NCBI RefSeq assembly: GCF_003755185.1 | Contig: NZ_RKIC01000010.1 | Location: forward strand, 62,001-126,000 | Direction of reading: 5' to 3' | Length of the DNA: 64,000 nucleotides | From: Frigoribacterium sp. PhB24 | Lineage (GTDB): Bacteria; Actinomycetota; Actinomycetes; Actinomycetales; Microbacteriaceae | Part shown: one piece after another, positions 8,689 to 17,390 of the stretch | How the letters are laid out: the number at the start of each line of letters is the position of its first letter | How positions within the stretch are numbered: the first letter of the stretch is position 1 | Translations under genes and position numbers: made by a program | Notes under the pieces: model-generated | The model's database searches: none | What the model saw: the letters and a program-made list of their open reading frames with translations, nothing else | Told to the model about the DNA's origin: nothing

Positions 8689-9468
8689 ATGCCCGCACCC
8701 ACCGCGTCCCTGCCCACCGCGCTCGTCACCGGGGCTTCCGGCGGCATCGGCGCCGAGTTCGCCCGCCGGCTGGCGCCCGACCACGACGTGGTGATCGTGG
8801 CACGCAGCGGCGACCGCCTCGAGCAGGTGAGGTCCGAGCTCGTGGCGACCCGCGCCTCCGGGTCGTTCACGGCCGTGGTCGCCGATCTGTCGACGCCCGA
8901 GGGGGTCGAGACCGTGCTGGCCGCCGTCGCCGACCGGACGATCGACGTGCTGGTGAACAACGCCGGCGTCGGCTCGCACGGCGCCTTCACCGAGTCCGAC
9001 CCCGCCACGGTCCAGGCGCAGGTGCACCTCAACTGCTCGCAGGTGGTCGCGCTGACGCGCGCGCTGCTGCCCGGCATGGTGGCGCGCCGCCGCGGCACGG
9101 TCGTGAACGTCGCCTCGACGGCGGCGTTCCAACCGATCCCGACGATGGCGGTCTACGGGGCGACGAAGGCGTTCGTCCTCTCGTTCAGCGAGGCGCTGCA
9201 CGCCGAGGTGCGCGGGGCGGGCGTCACCGTCACGGCGCTCTGCCCGGGCGCGACCGAGACCGGGTTCTTCGCCGCGACCGGGAGCGACTTCCTCACGAGT
9301 GGCCGCCAGACGCCCGAGCAGGTCGTCACCGCGGCGCTGCGGGCCGTCCGCCGTCGCCGTGCCGTCGTGGTCAGCGGGCTCGGCAACGCGATCGGAGCCC
9401 AGGCGCACCGCTTCCTGCCGCGCCGACTCGTGACCGCGGCCTCGGCCCTGATCGTCCGCGAGCGCTAG
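8689..9468 (+). CDS. Short-chain dehydrogenase/reductase (SDR)
   Basis: A 259-residue classical SDR. The Rossmann motif is TGASGGIGAEFARRL near residue 12, the NNAG motif is LVNNAGVG, and the catalytic Ser and YxxxK appear in NVASTAAFQ and YGATKAF. Substrate is not predictable. It resembles the second SDR in this window (45891) in the same sub-type (GxSGIGAEFARxL, CPGATETGFF). The ATG at 8689 has AGGA eight bases upstream, so the longer upstream frame, which begins just after the G/C block, is not used. Confidence 0.88.
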   Translation: MPAPTASLPTALVTGASGGIGAEFARRLAPDHDVVIVARSGDRLEQVRSELVATRASGSFTAVVADLSTPEGVETVLAAVADRTIDVLVNNAGVGSHGAFTESDPATVQAQVHLNCSQVVALTRALLPGMVARRRGTVVNVASTAAFQPIPTMAVYGATKAFVLSFSEALHAEVRGAGVTVTALCPGATETGFFAATGSDFLTSGRQTPEQVVTAALRAVRRRRAVVVSGLGNAIGAQAHRFLPRRLVTAASALIVRER

Positions 9469-9507
9469 GCCCGAAGCCCGCCCGCTCCGCGTCGCACCAC
9501 GACAGGG

Positions 9508-9539
9508 ACGTCGCACCGCCGACGTGCGCGGTGCGACGT
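9508..9539. terminator. Hairpin between convergent genes
   Basis: ACGTCGCACCGC (9508-9519) pairs perfectly with GCGGTGCGACGT (9528-9539) around an 8-base loop. It sits between the convergent SDR and amidotransferase genes. The outer words GTCGCACC (9491) and GGTGCGAC (9549-9556) also pair, so this may be a nested palindrome related to the 60-nt repeats at 19.7-23.6 kb. Confidence 0.6.
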
Positions 9540-10310
9540 TCAGCCGGCGGTGCGACGCGACCGATCGCCGGTGGTCCGCGCGAGGGCGGCGTCGCGTGCC
9601 GCGACGAGCAGGTCGGTCAGCACCGTGCCGGTCGCGCCGCGGTCCTCGGGGTGCCACTGGACGCACCACACCGGGGCCGAGTCGTGTTCGACGGCCTCGA
9701 CCGTACCGTCGTCGGCCCAGGCCACGGCCCGCAATCCGTCGCCCAGTCGGCCCACCGCCTGGTGGTGCGAGCTGCGCACGACCAGCGACGTCGTGCCGAG
9801 CATCGACGCGAGGGTGCTGTCGTCGGCGAGGCGGACGGGGTGGTCCACCATGCTGTCCGAGACGTCGTCCGCGTTCACGTGGCCGGGGTGCTCGAGGTGC
9901 TGCACGAGGTCGCCGCCGAGCGCGACGTCGACCACCTGCATGCCGCGACAGATGCCGACCAGCGGCAGCCGCGCCTCCACGGACCCGCGGACCACCTCGA
10001 ACTGCACCCGGTCGGCGTCGGCGAAGGTCTGGCCGCGCCCCGGGTAGTCGACGGGGCCGCCGTAGTGGCTCGGGTCGACGTCCTCGCCGCCGGTGACGAG
10101 CACCGCGTCGGCCTCGCCGAGGGCGGCGCGCACGTCACCGAGCCGGTTCGCGGGCACGCGGCGCGCCGTGAAGCCGACCTGCTCGGCGGCGGCGACCACC
10201 GAGGTCGACAGGTCGTCGAGCTCGCGCTCGAACGCCGGATCGTCGCGGGCCTCGTCGGTGACGTCGAGGACCAACAGGTTCAGGAGGCGCGGTGCGGTCG
10301 AGTCGCTCAT
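9540..10310 (-). CDS. Class I glutamine amidotransferase-like hydrolase (PuuD / gamma-glutamyl-GABA hydrolase family)
   Basis: A 256-residue cytoplasmic hydrolase. The Peptidase C26 fold is shown by VTGGEDVDPSHYGG, the nucleophile elbow GICRGMQVVDVALGG (catalytic Cys), SSHHQAV and the His-Glu dyad CVQWHPED. Members cleave gamma-glutamyl amides, for example in putrescine catabolism. No putrescine genes are adjacent here, so the substrate is open. The ATG at 10310 follows GGCGAG and the preceding longer frame lacks conserved residues. Divergent from the AraC-type regulator at 10457. Confidence 0.85.
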   Translation of the reverse strand: MSDSTAPRLLNLLVLDVTDEARDDPAFERELDDLSTSVVAAAEQVGFTARRVPANRLGDVRAALGEADAVLVTGGEDVDPSHYGGPVDYPGRGQTFADADRVQFEVVRGSVEARLPLVGICRGMQVVDVALGGDLVQHLEHPGHVNADDVSDSMVDHPVRLADDSTLASMLGTTSLVVRSSHHQAVGRLGDGLRAVAWADDGTVEAVEHDSAPVWCVQWHPEDRGATGTVLTDLLVAARDAALARTTGDRSRRTAG

Positions 10311-10456
10311 CTCGCCATCCTGGCAGCGTCCGTGCCCGACGGCGACGCGGGCCGCGCCGGGGGTCGAGGACGGCGACCGGCGTGGCCCGCGGCAGCACGC
10401 TGGCCTCGATGCGAACCGGACTGGACGGGTGCCGCGCCGCACGGGACGATGACCTC

Positions 10457-11461
10457 ATGTGCCCCGTCGCCGCGCCTCCTGCGAGGTTCCGGGTCGGGGG
10501 AGTGCGGCCCGAGAGCGCGATGCGGGCATTCGAGCTCGGGTACGAGGGGCGCGACCTCGAGTCGGGCCGGCCGGGTGACGACTTCTCGTGGCAGCACGTG
10601 GCCGTGGGGTCGGGCCCGGTCTCGCTCATGAGCTGCCGCTTCGACGCCTCGTTGCGCGGCACGGTGCGGCCGCCCGACGACTACGTCGCGGCGTGGTTCA
10701 CGGCCGGTGGTGGTGTCGTCGACGTCGGTCGGAGCGAGGTCGGCGTCCGCACCGGAGAGCCCTTCGCGTTCCCGTCCGACCGGGAGTTCTCGTTCGAGTA
10801 CGCCGCCTACCGCCTGAACCTGCTGCATCTCGACCGGCGGTGGCTGACCCGGTACGCCGCGGCGCGCGACGGACGCGACCCGATGCCCGTCACGCTGCGG
10901 CACGACGTCACCCTGAGCGGCGGGCAGCGTCTCGTCTGGCATCGGGCGACGGCGTCGCTCGCCGCCGTGCTGCTCGGCCCGGCCACGACGACGGCGCTCG
11001 CGCTCGCCGACGCCACGGCCCTCGCGGCGGACACCCTGCTCGACGTCTTCGCCGAGCCCCTCGACGGTCCTGGAGGCGCGCGCGGCACGACCGCGTCAGG
11101 TGACGTCCTCGGAGCGTCGGCGCGGAGGTCCCGGCTCGACGCCGCGCTCGAGTACATCGACGCGCACGCCGGCCGGCCGATCAGCGCGGTCGACGTCGCC
11201 GAGGCCGTCGGAGTGAGCGCGCGGGTGCTGCAGAGCACGTTCCAGCGGCAGCTCGGTCACACGCCGACCGCCCACCTGCGCGGTGTGCGCCTGCGCCGGG
11301 CCCACGACGAGCTCGCCCGGCTCGAGGGACTGCCCGGCGAGACCGTCGCCGCGGTCGCCCGCCGGTGGGGCTTCGCGCACCTCGGACGGTTCTCGGCCCG
11401 GTACGCCCGCGAGTTCGGCGAGCGACCGAGCGACACCCTCGGCGGCGCGGGCAGGCCCTGA
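10457..11461 (+). CDS. AraC-family transcriptional regulator
   Basis: A protein of about 334 residues. The C-terminal 100 residues hold two helix-turn-helices: ISAVDVAEAVGVSARVLQST and ETVAAVARRWGFAHLGRFS, ending in REFGERPSDTL, as expected for AraC/XylS. The N-terminal 200 residues resemble the AraC-binding-like (AraC_binding_2) sensor domain, without an identifiable ligand. Start is uncertain: ATG 10457 is chosen because codons upstream encode only Arg-rich sequence, and ATG 10520 is an alternative. It is divergent from the amidotransferase gene, which could be its target. Confidence 0.83.
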   Translation: MCPVAAPPARFRVGGVRPESAMRAFELGYEGRDLESGRPGDDFSWQHVAVGSGPVSLMSCRFDASLRGTVRPPDDYVAAWFTAGGGVVDVGRSEVGVRTGEPFAFPSDREFSFEYAAYRLNLLHLDRRWLTRYAAARDGRDPMPVTLRHDVTLSGGQRLVWHRATASLAAVLLGPATTTALALADATALAADTLLDVFAEPLDGPGGARGTTASGDVLGASARRSRLDAALEYIDAHAGRPISAVDVAEAVGVSARVLQSTFQRQLGHTPTAHLRGVRLRRAHDELARLEGLPGETVAAVARRWGFAHLGRFSARYAREFGERPSDTLGGAGRP

Positions 11462-11465
11462 CGCC

Positions 11466-11567
11466 GCCCGCCCGGCCTGGTCGGTGCCGCCCGGCCTGGT
11501 CGGTGCCGCCCGCCCGGCCTGGTCGGTGCCGTCGGCGGTGCCCGCTCGGCCTAGTCGGTCCCGTCGA
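11466..11567. repeat. Tandem repeat of a 19-23-nt unit (CCCGGCCTGGTCGGTGCCG)
   Basis: Three near-identical copies plus one degenerate copy of CCCGGCCTGGTCGGTGCCG follow the AraC gene stop. The array runs into the last codons of the minus-strand gene ending at 11551. Copy number may vary between strains. Confidence 0.75.
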
Positions 11568-12327
11568 TGCCGCCGAGCCGCTCGAGTACGCCCGTGAGGA
11601 TCGTGCCGGCCGCGTCGGGCAGCACGTGATGGTTCATGTAGATGGCCTCGAGCCAGGGCAGCACCTCGTCGCGACCCCAGCCGACGGCGTCCCAGTCGAC
11701 GCCGGGAAGGGCCTTGGTGACGGGTTGGTCGGTGCGCGGGTCGAGCCAGGCCTCGGCTATCGGTACGGCGTCGGACGCGCCCTGCGGCGTCCAGGCCAGC
11801 GCGATCGGGTGGTCGTCGCCCTCGATGTGGTCGTGCTCGACGGCACCCGAGCCGAGCCACGGCAAAGTGAGCAGCTCGCCCTCGATGTCGACCTCGACGA
11901 GGTCGAGCTTGCGGGGCTCCTCGACCTCGCAGACGTAGAGGTCGAAGCCGGCGTCGTGCCAGGCGGCGGCCTCGTCGACCTCGTCGAGCAGGTCGGGCAT
12001 GCGGCGGTGCAGGTCGACGATCAACCGGGTCGACCATTCGACCAGCACGCGCGTGTCGGCGACCCCGAACGGACTGAGGTCGCTGTCGTCGCCGTTCGCG
12101 AGGTGGAAGTGGTGCTCGACGTCGCCGGACGGCGTCGTCTCGAGGTGCACCTGCCCGGTCTCGTAGCCGACGTACAGCGCCGTGATCAGGTCGTCGTCGT
12201 CGTACTCGGCGTAGAGGTTCGGCTTGCCGAGAGCCGTCGGGAGCGGCGTCTGCGCGGCCGGGCGTTGGCCCAGGTCGAACACGGCACGGAAATGGGTGGT
12301 GGGGAGCCTCAGGCTCATGTCGGTCAC
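11551..12327 (-). CDS. Hypothetical protein, acidic, 258 residues
   Basis: I do not recognise a family. The protein is strongly acidic with no signal peptide or membrane segment, so it is likely cytoplasmic. Compositional highlights are YDDDDLITALYVGYETG, a His-rich DVEHHFHLANGDD stretch and a Trp-rich C-terminus (DWDAVGWGRDEVLPWLEAIY). Codon use matches the neighbours and the reading frame is open in full, so I believe it is a real gene. The start is 12327 (MTDMSLRL) or the Met three codons in. Its 3' end is overlapped by the tandem repeat at 11466-11567. Confidence 0.7.
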   Translation of the reverse strand: MTDMSLRLPTTHFRAVFDLGQRPAAQTPLPTALGKPNLYAEYDDDDLITALYVGYETGQVHLETTPSGDVEHHFHLANGDDSDLSPFGVADTRVLVEWSTRLIVDLHRRMPDLLDEVDEAAAWHDAGFDLYVCEVEEPRKLDLVEVDIEGELLTLPWLGSGAVEHDHIEGDDHPIALAWTPQGASDAVPIAEAWLDPRTDQPVTKALPGVDWDAVGWGRDEVLPWLEAIYMNHHVLPDAAGTILTGVLERLGGIDGTD

Positions 12328-12398
12328 GGCGTGGGGTCCAATCGGTTGCTCACGCCAGGGTAGAGGACGAAGGCATCCGTCCGCGGCCCGTCCACGGA

Positions 12399-12440
12399 CG
12401 AGGAGGCGCGCTCCGGGACCCCCCGGAGCGCGCCTCCTCG
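12399..12440. terminator. 19-bp perfect hairpin downstream of fruA
   Basis: The arms at 12399-12417 and 12422-12440 are perfectly complementary over 19 bp with a 4-base loop (ACCC). The arm begins CGAGGAGGCGCG, so the structure is two opposed copies of the word that is over-represented in this window. No T-tract follows. It lies 26 bases past the fruA stop and probably terminates that operon. Confidence 0.8.
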
Positions 12441-12465
12441 TGTGGTCGCCTCGTCGGCGGTGCGA

Positions 12466-14532
12466 CTACGCGGCGACGGGGCTGCGCTGACCGACGACCG
12501 AACCGGCCTCGGCGGCCTCGGTCGACGCGTCGGCTCCGGCGGCGGCACCGCGGCGGACGAACTTCTTGAGCAGGATGAGCACGAGCGCGCTCACCACGGT
12601 GCCCGCGAGGATGGCGACGACCCACATGCCGAGCCCGGTGATGGCGAAGAACACGAAGAAGCCGCCGTGCGGGGCCTGCGACGTGACGCCGGCGGCCATC
12701 GAGATGGCTCCGGTCACCGCGCCTCCGACCATGCTCGCGGGGATCACGCGCAGCGGGTCGGCCGCGGCGAACGGGATCGCGCCTTCCGAGATGAACGAGG
12801 CGCCGAGCAGCCAGGCCGCGGTGCCGTTCGAGCGCTCGACCTGCGAGAAGCCCTTGCGGTACAGCACGGTCGACGCCAGGGCCATGGCCAGCGGCGGGAC
12901 CATGCCGGCGCCCATGACGGCGGCCATGATCATCAGCGGGGCGGGGTTGTCGGTGAGCGAGCCCGCCGACAGTCCGGCGACGGCGAACGAGTACGCGACC
13001 TTGTTGACCGGACCGCCGAGGTCGATGCACATCATGAGGCCGAGGATGACGCCGAGCACGATGGCGCCGGTGCCGCTGAGCCCGTTGAGGAAGTCGGTCA
13101 GGGCGACGGTCAGGGCGGCGATCGGTCCGCCGAGGACGAGCACGAGCAACCCGGACGCGAAGATCGATGCCAGCAGCGGGATGATCACGACGGGCATCAG
13201 GCCGCGCAACCAGCGGGGCACGTCGGGTTTGCCGATCCAGTAGGCGGCGAAGCCGGCGAGCAGACCGCCGACGAGGCCGCCGATGAAGCCGGCGCCCATG
13301 AAGACGGCGACGGCACCGGCGACGAAGCCGGGCGCGATGCCCGGGCGATCGGCGATCGCGTAGGCGATGTAACCGGCCAGGGCGGCGACCAGGAAGCCCA
13401 TCGACAGGTTGCCGATCTGGAAGGCCGCGGCACCGAGGAAGTAGACCAGGCCCTCGGGCGGCAGGTTGAAGAGCGAGTAGTCGGTCAGCACGGTCGCGGC
13501 GTTGCCCGCGATCTCGTAACCCGAGAGCAGGAACCCCAGCGCGAGCAGCAGACCGCCACCGGCGACGAACGGGATCATGTACGAGACGCCGGTCAGCAGC
13601 CAGCGCTTGAGCGATGAGCCGAAGCCCTGCTTCTCGGTGGTCGAGCCCGCGGCGGCACCGGCTGCGGTGCCGCTCACGCGGACGGCGTTCGGGTCGGTCG
13701 CGGCGGCCAGCGCCTCCTTCACCATGGCGTCGGGCGCGTCGACGCCGCGCTTGACCGGTCCGCGCACGACGGGCTTGCCCGCGAAGCGGCCCTGGTCGCG
13801 CACGTCGACGTCGACGGCGAAGATCACGGCGTCGGCCTCGGCGATGACGGCCGGGTCGAGCGGGGTGACCTTGCCCGAGCCCTGCGGCTCGATCTGCAGG
13901 TCGGCACCGAGGCGCTTCGCGGCGGCGACGAGGGCGTCGGCGGCCATGAAGGTGTGGGCGATGCCGGTGGGGCAGGCGGTGACGCCGACCAGCTTCGGGC
14001 GACGGGCGCCGTCGGCGGACGAGGAGGCGCTGGTGGCGCCGGCCGCGGAGGTCGCGGTCGTGCCGCGCGTCTCGGCGACCTCGCCGCTGACCTCGTCGTC
14101 GACCAGCGTCACGATGTCGGCGGGCGTCTTCGCGGCGCGGAGCGCGGCGGTGAAGTCGTCGCGGATGAGGGCGCGGGCGAGGGTCGAGAGGACCGTCATG
14201 TGGTCGCCGTCGGCGCCTTCGGGCACCGCGATCATGAAGACGATGTCGGCGTCGCCGTCGGGGGCGCCGAAGCCGACCGTGCGCGCGAGGCGCGAGAAGG
14301 CGAGCGTGGGTTCGGTGACCGAGGCCGACCGGGCGTGGGGGATCGCGATGCCGCCGGGGACGCCGGTGCCGACCGACGCCTCGCGTGCGATGGCGTCGTC
14401 GGCGAGCGAGTCGGCCGAGCCGGCGCGGCCCGAGGCGGCCACGCGGGCGGCCAGGGCCCGGATGACGTCGGTCGACGTGCCGCCCAGGTCTTCGTCGAGA
14501 CCGACGAGGTCGGTGCTGATGAGGGATGACAT
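12466..14532 (-). CDS. fruA: PTS fructose transporter subunit IIABC
   Basis: A 688-residue multidomain permease that imports fructose and phosphorylates it to fructose 1-phosphate. Residues 1-150 are EIIA, with phospho-acceptor His66 in GIAIPHARS. Residues about 178-275 are EIIB, with Cys187 in VGVTACPTGIAHTFMAA. An Ala/Ser linker follows, and residues about 305-665 form the membrane EIIC (TGVSYMIPFVAGGGLLLALG, IDLGGPVNKVAYSF, SEGAIPFAAADP). Domain order A-B-C is that of actinobacterial FruA. It follows fruK (33-base gap) and fruR on the same strand. The terminator hairpin is at 12399-12440. Confidence 0.96.
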   Translation of the reverse strand: MSSLISTDLVGLDEDLGGTSTDVIRALAARVAASGRAGSADSLADDAIAREASVGTGVPGGIAIPHARSASVTEPTLAFSRLARTVGFGAPDGDADIVFMIAVPEGADGDHMTVLSTLARALIRDDFTAALRAAKTPADIVTLVDDEVSGEVAETRGTTATSAAGATSASSSADGARRPKLVGVTACPTGIAHTFMAADALVAAAKRLGADLQIEPQGSGKVTPLDPAVIAEADAVIFAVDVDVRDQGRFAGKPVVRGPVKRGVDAPDAMVKEALAAATDPNAVRVSGTAAGAAAGSTTEKQGFGSSLKRWLLTGVSYMIPFVAGGGLLLALGFLLSGYEIAGNAATVLTDYSLFNLPPEGLVYFLGAAAFQIGNLSMGFLVAALAGYIAYAIADRPGIAPGFVAGAVAVFMGAGFIGGLVGGLLAGFAAYWIGKPDVPRWLRGLMPVVIIPLLASIFASGLLVLVLGGPIAALTVALTDFLNGLSGTGAIVLGVILGLMMCIDLGGPVNKVAYSFAVAGLSAGSLTDNPAPLMIMAAVMGAGMVPPLAMALASTVLYRKGFSQVERSNGTAAWLLGASFISEGAIPFAAADPLRVIPASMVGGAVTGAISMAAGVTSQAPHGGFFVFFAITGLGMWVVAILAGTVVSALVLILLKKFVRRGAAAGADASTEAAEAGSVVGQRSPVAA

Positions 14533-14565
14533 GGTGTTCTGCTCCTTGGGGTTGGGCGACGCTGC

Positions 14566-15534
14566 TCAGAGGTGCCCGACGGCCGCGGGGGCCACCGGGA
14601 CGACGTCGATGTCGTCAGGGAAGGTCTGGTCGAGGCGGGGGACGATGCTGCCGGGGAGGGCCGCGGCTGCGGCCCCGGACGCGACGGCCTGGGCGAGGCG
14701 GGCCGGGGCGGGGGCTCCGGTCGTCTCGGCGAACAGGTAGCCCGACAGCGACGAGTCGCCGGCGCCCACCGTGCTCAGGGCGGTGATGACGGGGGCGGCG
14801 GCGAACCACGACCCCTCGTCGTCGATCAACAGGGCACCCGCGCTGCCGAGGGTGAGCAGCACGGTCTCGACGCCGAGCTCGCGCAGGCGGCGGGCTCCGG
14901 CGACCGCCGAGGCCGGATCGGCCTCGTACGCCTCGGGGTCGCCGCCGACGATCTCGGCGAGCTCGTCGGCGTTGGGCTTGACGAGGTCGATGCCGACGCC
15001 CGACGCGATGAGCGCGGCGAACGGCTCGCCCGACGAGTCGACCGCGATGCGCGGGGCGGCGTCCCCACAGGAGGCGCGCACGGCCCGGACGACGTCGGCC
15101 AGCCAGGTCGTCGGCAGGCCCGGGGGAAGCGAGCCCGCGAGCACCAGCCACGAGGCGAGCGTCGCGTGCTCGACGACGAGGGCGGTGAGTTCGTCCACGT
15201 GGGCGCCGAGGTCGGGCCCGAGCTCGTTGATCTTGGTGGTGGTGCCGTCCGGCTCGGTCAGCGTGACGTTGGCCCGCAGGCGCTGCGCGATCGGCAGGTT
15301 CACGGTCGGCACGCCGCGCTCGCGCAGGGCGACGAGGACCGGGTCGTCGAGGGCACCGGGCAACAGGGCGACGGTCTCGGCCCCGGACGCGGCCAGGGCC
15401 CGGGAGACGTTGACCCCCTTGCCGCCGGGCTCGTCGGTGGTGCTGACCGAGCGCTGCACCGCGCCCCGCTGCAGGGCGCCCGGCAGGTCGATCGTGCGGT
15501 CGAGCGAGGGGTTCGCGGTGACGGTGAGGATCAT
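14566..15534 (-). CDS. fruK: 1-phosphofructokinase
   Basis: A 322-residue PfkB-family kinase that converts fructose 1-phosphate to fructose 1,6-bisphosphate. The start MILTVTANPSLDRTI is typical. PfkB signature 1 is DEPGGKGVNVSRALAASG, and signature 2 with the catalytic Asp is STVGAGDSSLSGYLF. KPNADELAEIVG is also conserved. It sits between fruR and fruA, completing the canonical fructose operon, and its length is normal for the family. Confidence 0.96.
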   Translation of the reverse strand: MILTVTANPSLDRTIDLPGALQRGAVQRSVSTTDEPGGKGVNVSRALAASGAETVALLPGALDDPVLVALRERGVPTVNLPIAQRLRANVTLTEPDGTTTKINELGPDLGAHVDELTALVVEHATLASWLVLAGSLPPGLPTTWLADVVRAVRASCGDAAPRIAVDSSGEPFAALIASGVGIDLVKPNADELAEIVGGDPEAYEADPASAVAGARRLRELGVETVLLTLGSAGALLIDDEGSWFAAAPVITALSTVGAGDSSLSGYLFAETTGAPAPARLAQAVASGAAAAALPGSIVPRLDQTFPDDIDVVPVAPAAVGHL

Positions 15535-15604
15535 GCGGCTGCCTCCTGGCGGCGGTGAGGTGTCGAGCGGTGCCGCGAGAGACGGGGCGACGGGGACGAG
15601 GTGC

Positions 15605-16393
15605 TCACGCGACGATCACCTCGACGTCGGCGAGTTCGAGGGCGTCGCCCAGGTCGGGGGCGGGGGGCGCGTCGGTGACCACCGTGTCGATCTCGGCCAG
15701 GCGCGCGAACCGCACCAGCGCCTCCTCGCCGTGTTTGGTCTGGTCGACCACGGCGACGACGCGGCGTCCGGCGCGGACGTAGGCCGACTTGACGGCTCCC
15801 TCGAACTCGTCGGGGGTCGACAGGCCGAAGCCGGCGCTGAGGCCGTTCGCCCCGACGAAGACGATGTCGGGGCGCAGCGCCTGGATCTGCTCGACCGTGC
15901 TGGTGCCGACGGCGGCGCTGGTGAGGCCGCGGACGCGTCCGCCGAGGAGGTGCAGGTCGACGTGCGGGCTGTGCTGCAGCAGGGCCGCGATCGGCACGGC
16001 GTTCGTGATGACGGTGAGGACCGTGCCGGGGGTCGCCGGGGTCCAGCGTGCGAGCTCGGCGGCGACGGCGGCCGTGGTGGTGCCGGCGTCGAGTGCGATC
16101 GAGCCCGTGAAGGTGGAGGGCACGAGGTGGGCGGCGGCCTGGGCGACCGAGGTCTTCTCGGGGCTGTGCCGGGTCTCGCGCTCGCTGAGGCTGAGCTCGC
16201 TGACGCTCGAGCGGCCCGCGGCGACGGCCCCACCGTGCACGCGCTGCAGCAGGCCCGCCTGTTCGAGGGCGTCGAGGTCGCGGCGGACCGTCTCGGCCGT
16301 CACATCGAGACGGAGGGCGAGATCGCTGACCGACACCCGCCCCGCCGACCGCAGGGCCTCGGCGATCGACTCGTGGCGTTCGGTGGCGTACAT
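15605..16393 (-). CDS. fruR: DeoR-family repressor of the fructose operon
   Basis: A 262-residue regulator. The N-terminal HTH is visible as VSVSDLALRLDVTAETVRRDL followed by the family signature LQRVHGGAV. The C-terminal DeoRC domain includes IALDAGTTTAAVA and DIVFVGANGLS. Placement upstream of fruK-fruA makes fructose 1-phosphate the likely inducer, by analogy with corynebacterial FruR. The ATG at 16393 opens MYATERHESIAEALR. The frame continues upstream only through a His/Gln-rich repeat (TGGTGC units, 16420-16445) that I regard as untranslated leader. Confidence 0.93.
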   Translation of the reverse strand: MYATERHESIAEALRSAGRVSVSDLALRLDVTAETVRRDLDALEQAGLLQRVHGGAVAAGRSSVSELSLSERETRHSPEKTSVAQAAAHLVPSTFTGSIALDAGTTTAAVAAELARWTPATPGTVLTVITNAVPIAALLQHSPHVDLHLLGGRVRGLTSAAVGTSTVEQIQALRPDIVFVGANGLSAGFGLSTPDEFEGAVKSAYVRAGRRVVAVVDQTKHGEEALVRFARLAEIDTVVTDAPPAPDLGDALELADVEVIVA

Positions 16394-16745
16394 GCGACGC
16401 GACCTCCTCGTCGTCTGGTGCTGGTGCTGGTGCTGGTGCGGGTGTCCGTGTGGCTGGTGTGGCCGTTCGGCTCTGTCGTGTGCCGGCGTGGGCCGACTGT
16501 ACGACGCTTCCACAGAGAAAACAAGACAAAGCCAGAAAAACGAAGAAGAACGCAGATCGTGGACTCGCGGGCGGGGCCATGTCCGCAATGCGCACTCTCG
16601 CCGATCTGGCTAGTTGATCTAGCTATCTCCCTGCCACAGTGGTGGACGTACCGGTTCACGGCGGTACGGGCACCGACTTCACGGGCGGCGTCATCGCTTC
16701 AGCAGGTTCCTCAGGTGGCACAGGGTCACCAGAAATGAGAAGAAC
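16394..16745. promoter_or_regulatory. Intergenic promoter region between fruR and the small-ORF operon
   Basis: This 350-base gap holds a (TGGTGC)n microsatellite at about 16420-16440 and one of the most A-rich tracts in the window (about 16510-16560). It also holds CTAGTTGATCTAGCTA at about 16610-16625, a short imperfect palindrome. Promoters for the divergent fruR operon and the plus-strand small ORFs must lie here. I could not fix a -10/-35 pair with confidence. Confidence 0.4.
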
Positions 16746-17060
16746 ATGAACACCAGCAGCACCTCCCTCCAGGGCCTCGGCCACGAGCAGCTCGTCGCCC
16801 TCGTCCGGGGAACCGTCGGGTCGGCTCGCCCCTCGGCGTCCCGTCCGACCACCGCTCGAGTCGACGCCGGCCTCTACCGCCGCGACCCCCGCGTGCCGGC
16901 CGTCCGCATCGAGACCTACCCGCGTCGTCGTCGGGCTCGCGTCGCGGCCGTCGCCCTCGCCGCCCCGATCTCGGCGGCCGTCTCGTCCGTGGGTCGGGTC
17001 GACGAGCCCACCTACGCAGACTTCCTCGTGGCCGCCCCGGCGCACGCGATGTCCGCCTGA
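16746..17060 (+). CDS. Small hypothetical protein, 104 residues
   Basis: No family recognised. The protein begins MNTSSTSLQGLGHEQLVALVR, has a basic centre (YPRRRRARVAAVALAAP) and ends in an Ala-rich tail. The ATG is preceded by GAGAAGAAC. It is the first of three small plus-strand ORFs (with 17071 and 17175) that end at a strong hairpin at 17391, which suggests one transcript. The hydrophobic Ala/Val patch after four arginines is too weak to call a membrane helix. Confidence 0.6.
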   Translation: MNTSSTSLQGLGHEQLVALVRGTVGSARPSASRPTTARVDAGLYRRDPRVPAVRIETYPRRRRARVAAVALAAPISAAVSSVGRVDEPTYADFLVAAPAHAMSA

Positions 17061-17070
17061 GCCGGTCACG

Positions 17071-17163
17071 ATGACCTTCGCGCAGCGCATCCTCGCTGAT
17101 CAGGTCGGCGACCACGTGTCGTACTTCGACACGGCACTCGACGACACCGACGACCTCGACTGA
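17071..17163 (+). CDS. Putative 30-residue micropeptide with acidic C-terminus
   Basis: ATG at 17071 opens a 30-codon frame, MTFAQRILADQ followed by GDHVSYFDTALDDTDDLD, ending at TGA 17163. It starts ten bases after the stop of the 104-residue gene and ends eleven bases before another small ORF. No clear Shine-Dalgarno. The amphipathic start and acidic end look non-random for this GC content, but coding status is unproven. Confidence 0.4.
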   Translation: MTFAQRILADQVGDHVSYFDTALDDTDDLD

Positions 17164-17174
17164 ACGGCCCGGCC

Positions 17175-17285
17175 ATGACCCCCTCGCTTCCCTCGCTCGA
17201 CACCCTCGTCCACCCCGACCTCCACGAGTACGTCACGGACCGCTACCCGTTCGTGGCGGGCCCGGTCGACGACGACCAGGTCTGA
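17175..17285 (+). CDS. Putative 36-residue micropeptide
   Basis: ATG 17175 to TGA 17285 encodes MTPSLPSLDTLVHPDLHEYV and TDRYPFVAGPVDDDQV. Like its neighbour at 17071 it ends in an acidic tail. It is the last frame before the terminator hairpin at 17391-17426. No homologue is recognised. It could be a leader or signalling peptide, or chance. Confidence 0.38.
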   Translation: MTPSLPSLDTLVHPDLHEYVTDRYPFVAGPVDDDQV

Positions 17286-17390
17286 CCTCCCCGGGCTCCG
17301 GCCCGGTGCACGGCTTCGGACGGGCTGACGCCCGGCCCGTCGACGGTGCGTACCAGCGGCCCGCAGCGCGGGACGCCGACGAGCACCCCA

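Noticed and set aside
16394-16588. N-terminal extension of FruR through a His/Gln repeat
   Set aside because: The canonical DeoR start is at 16393. The extension is low complexity and covers the promoter region.
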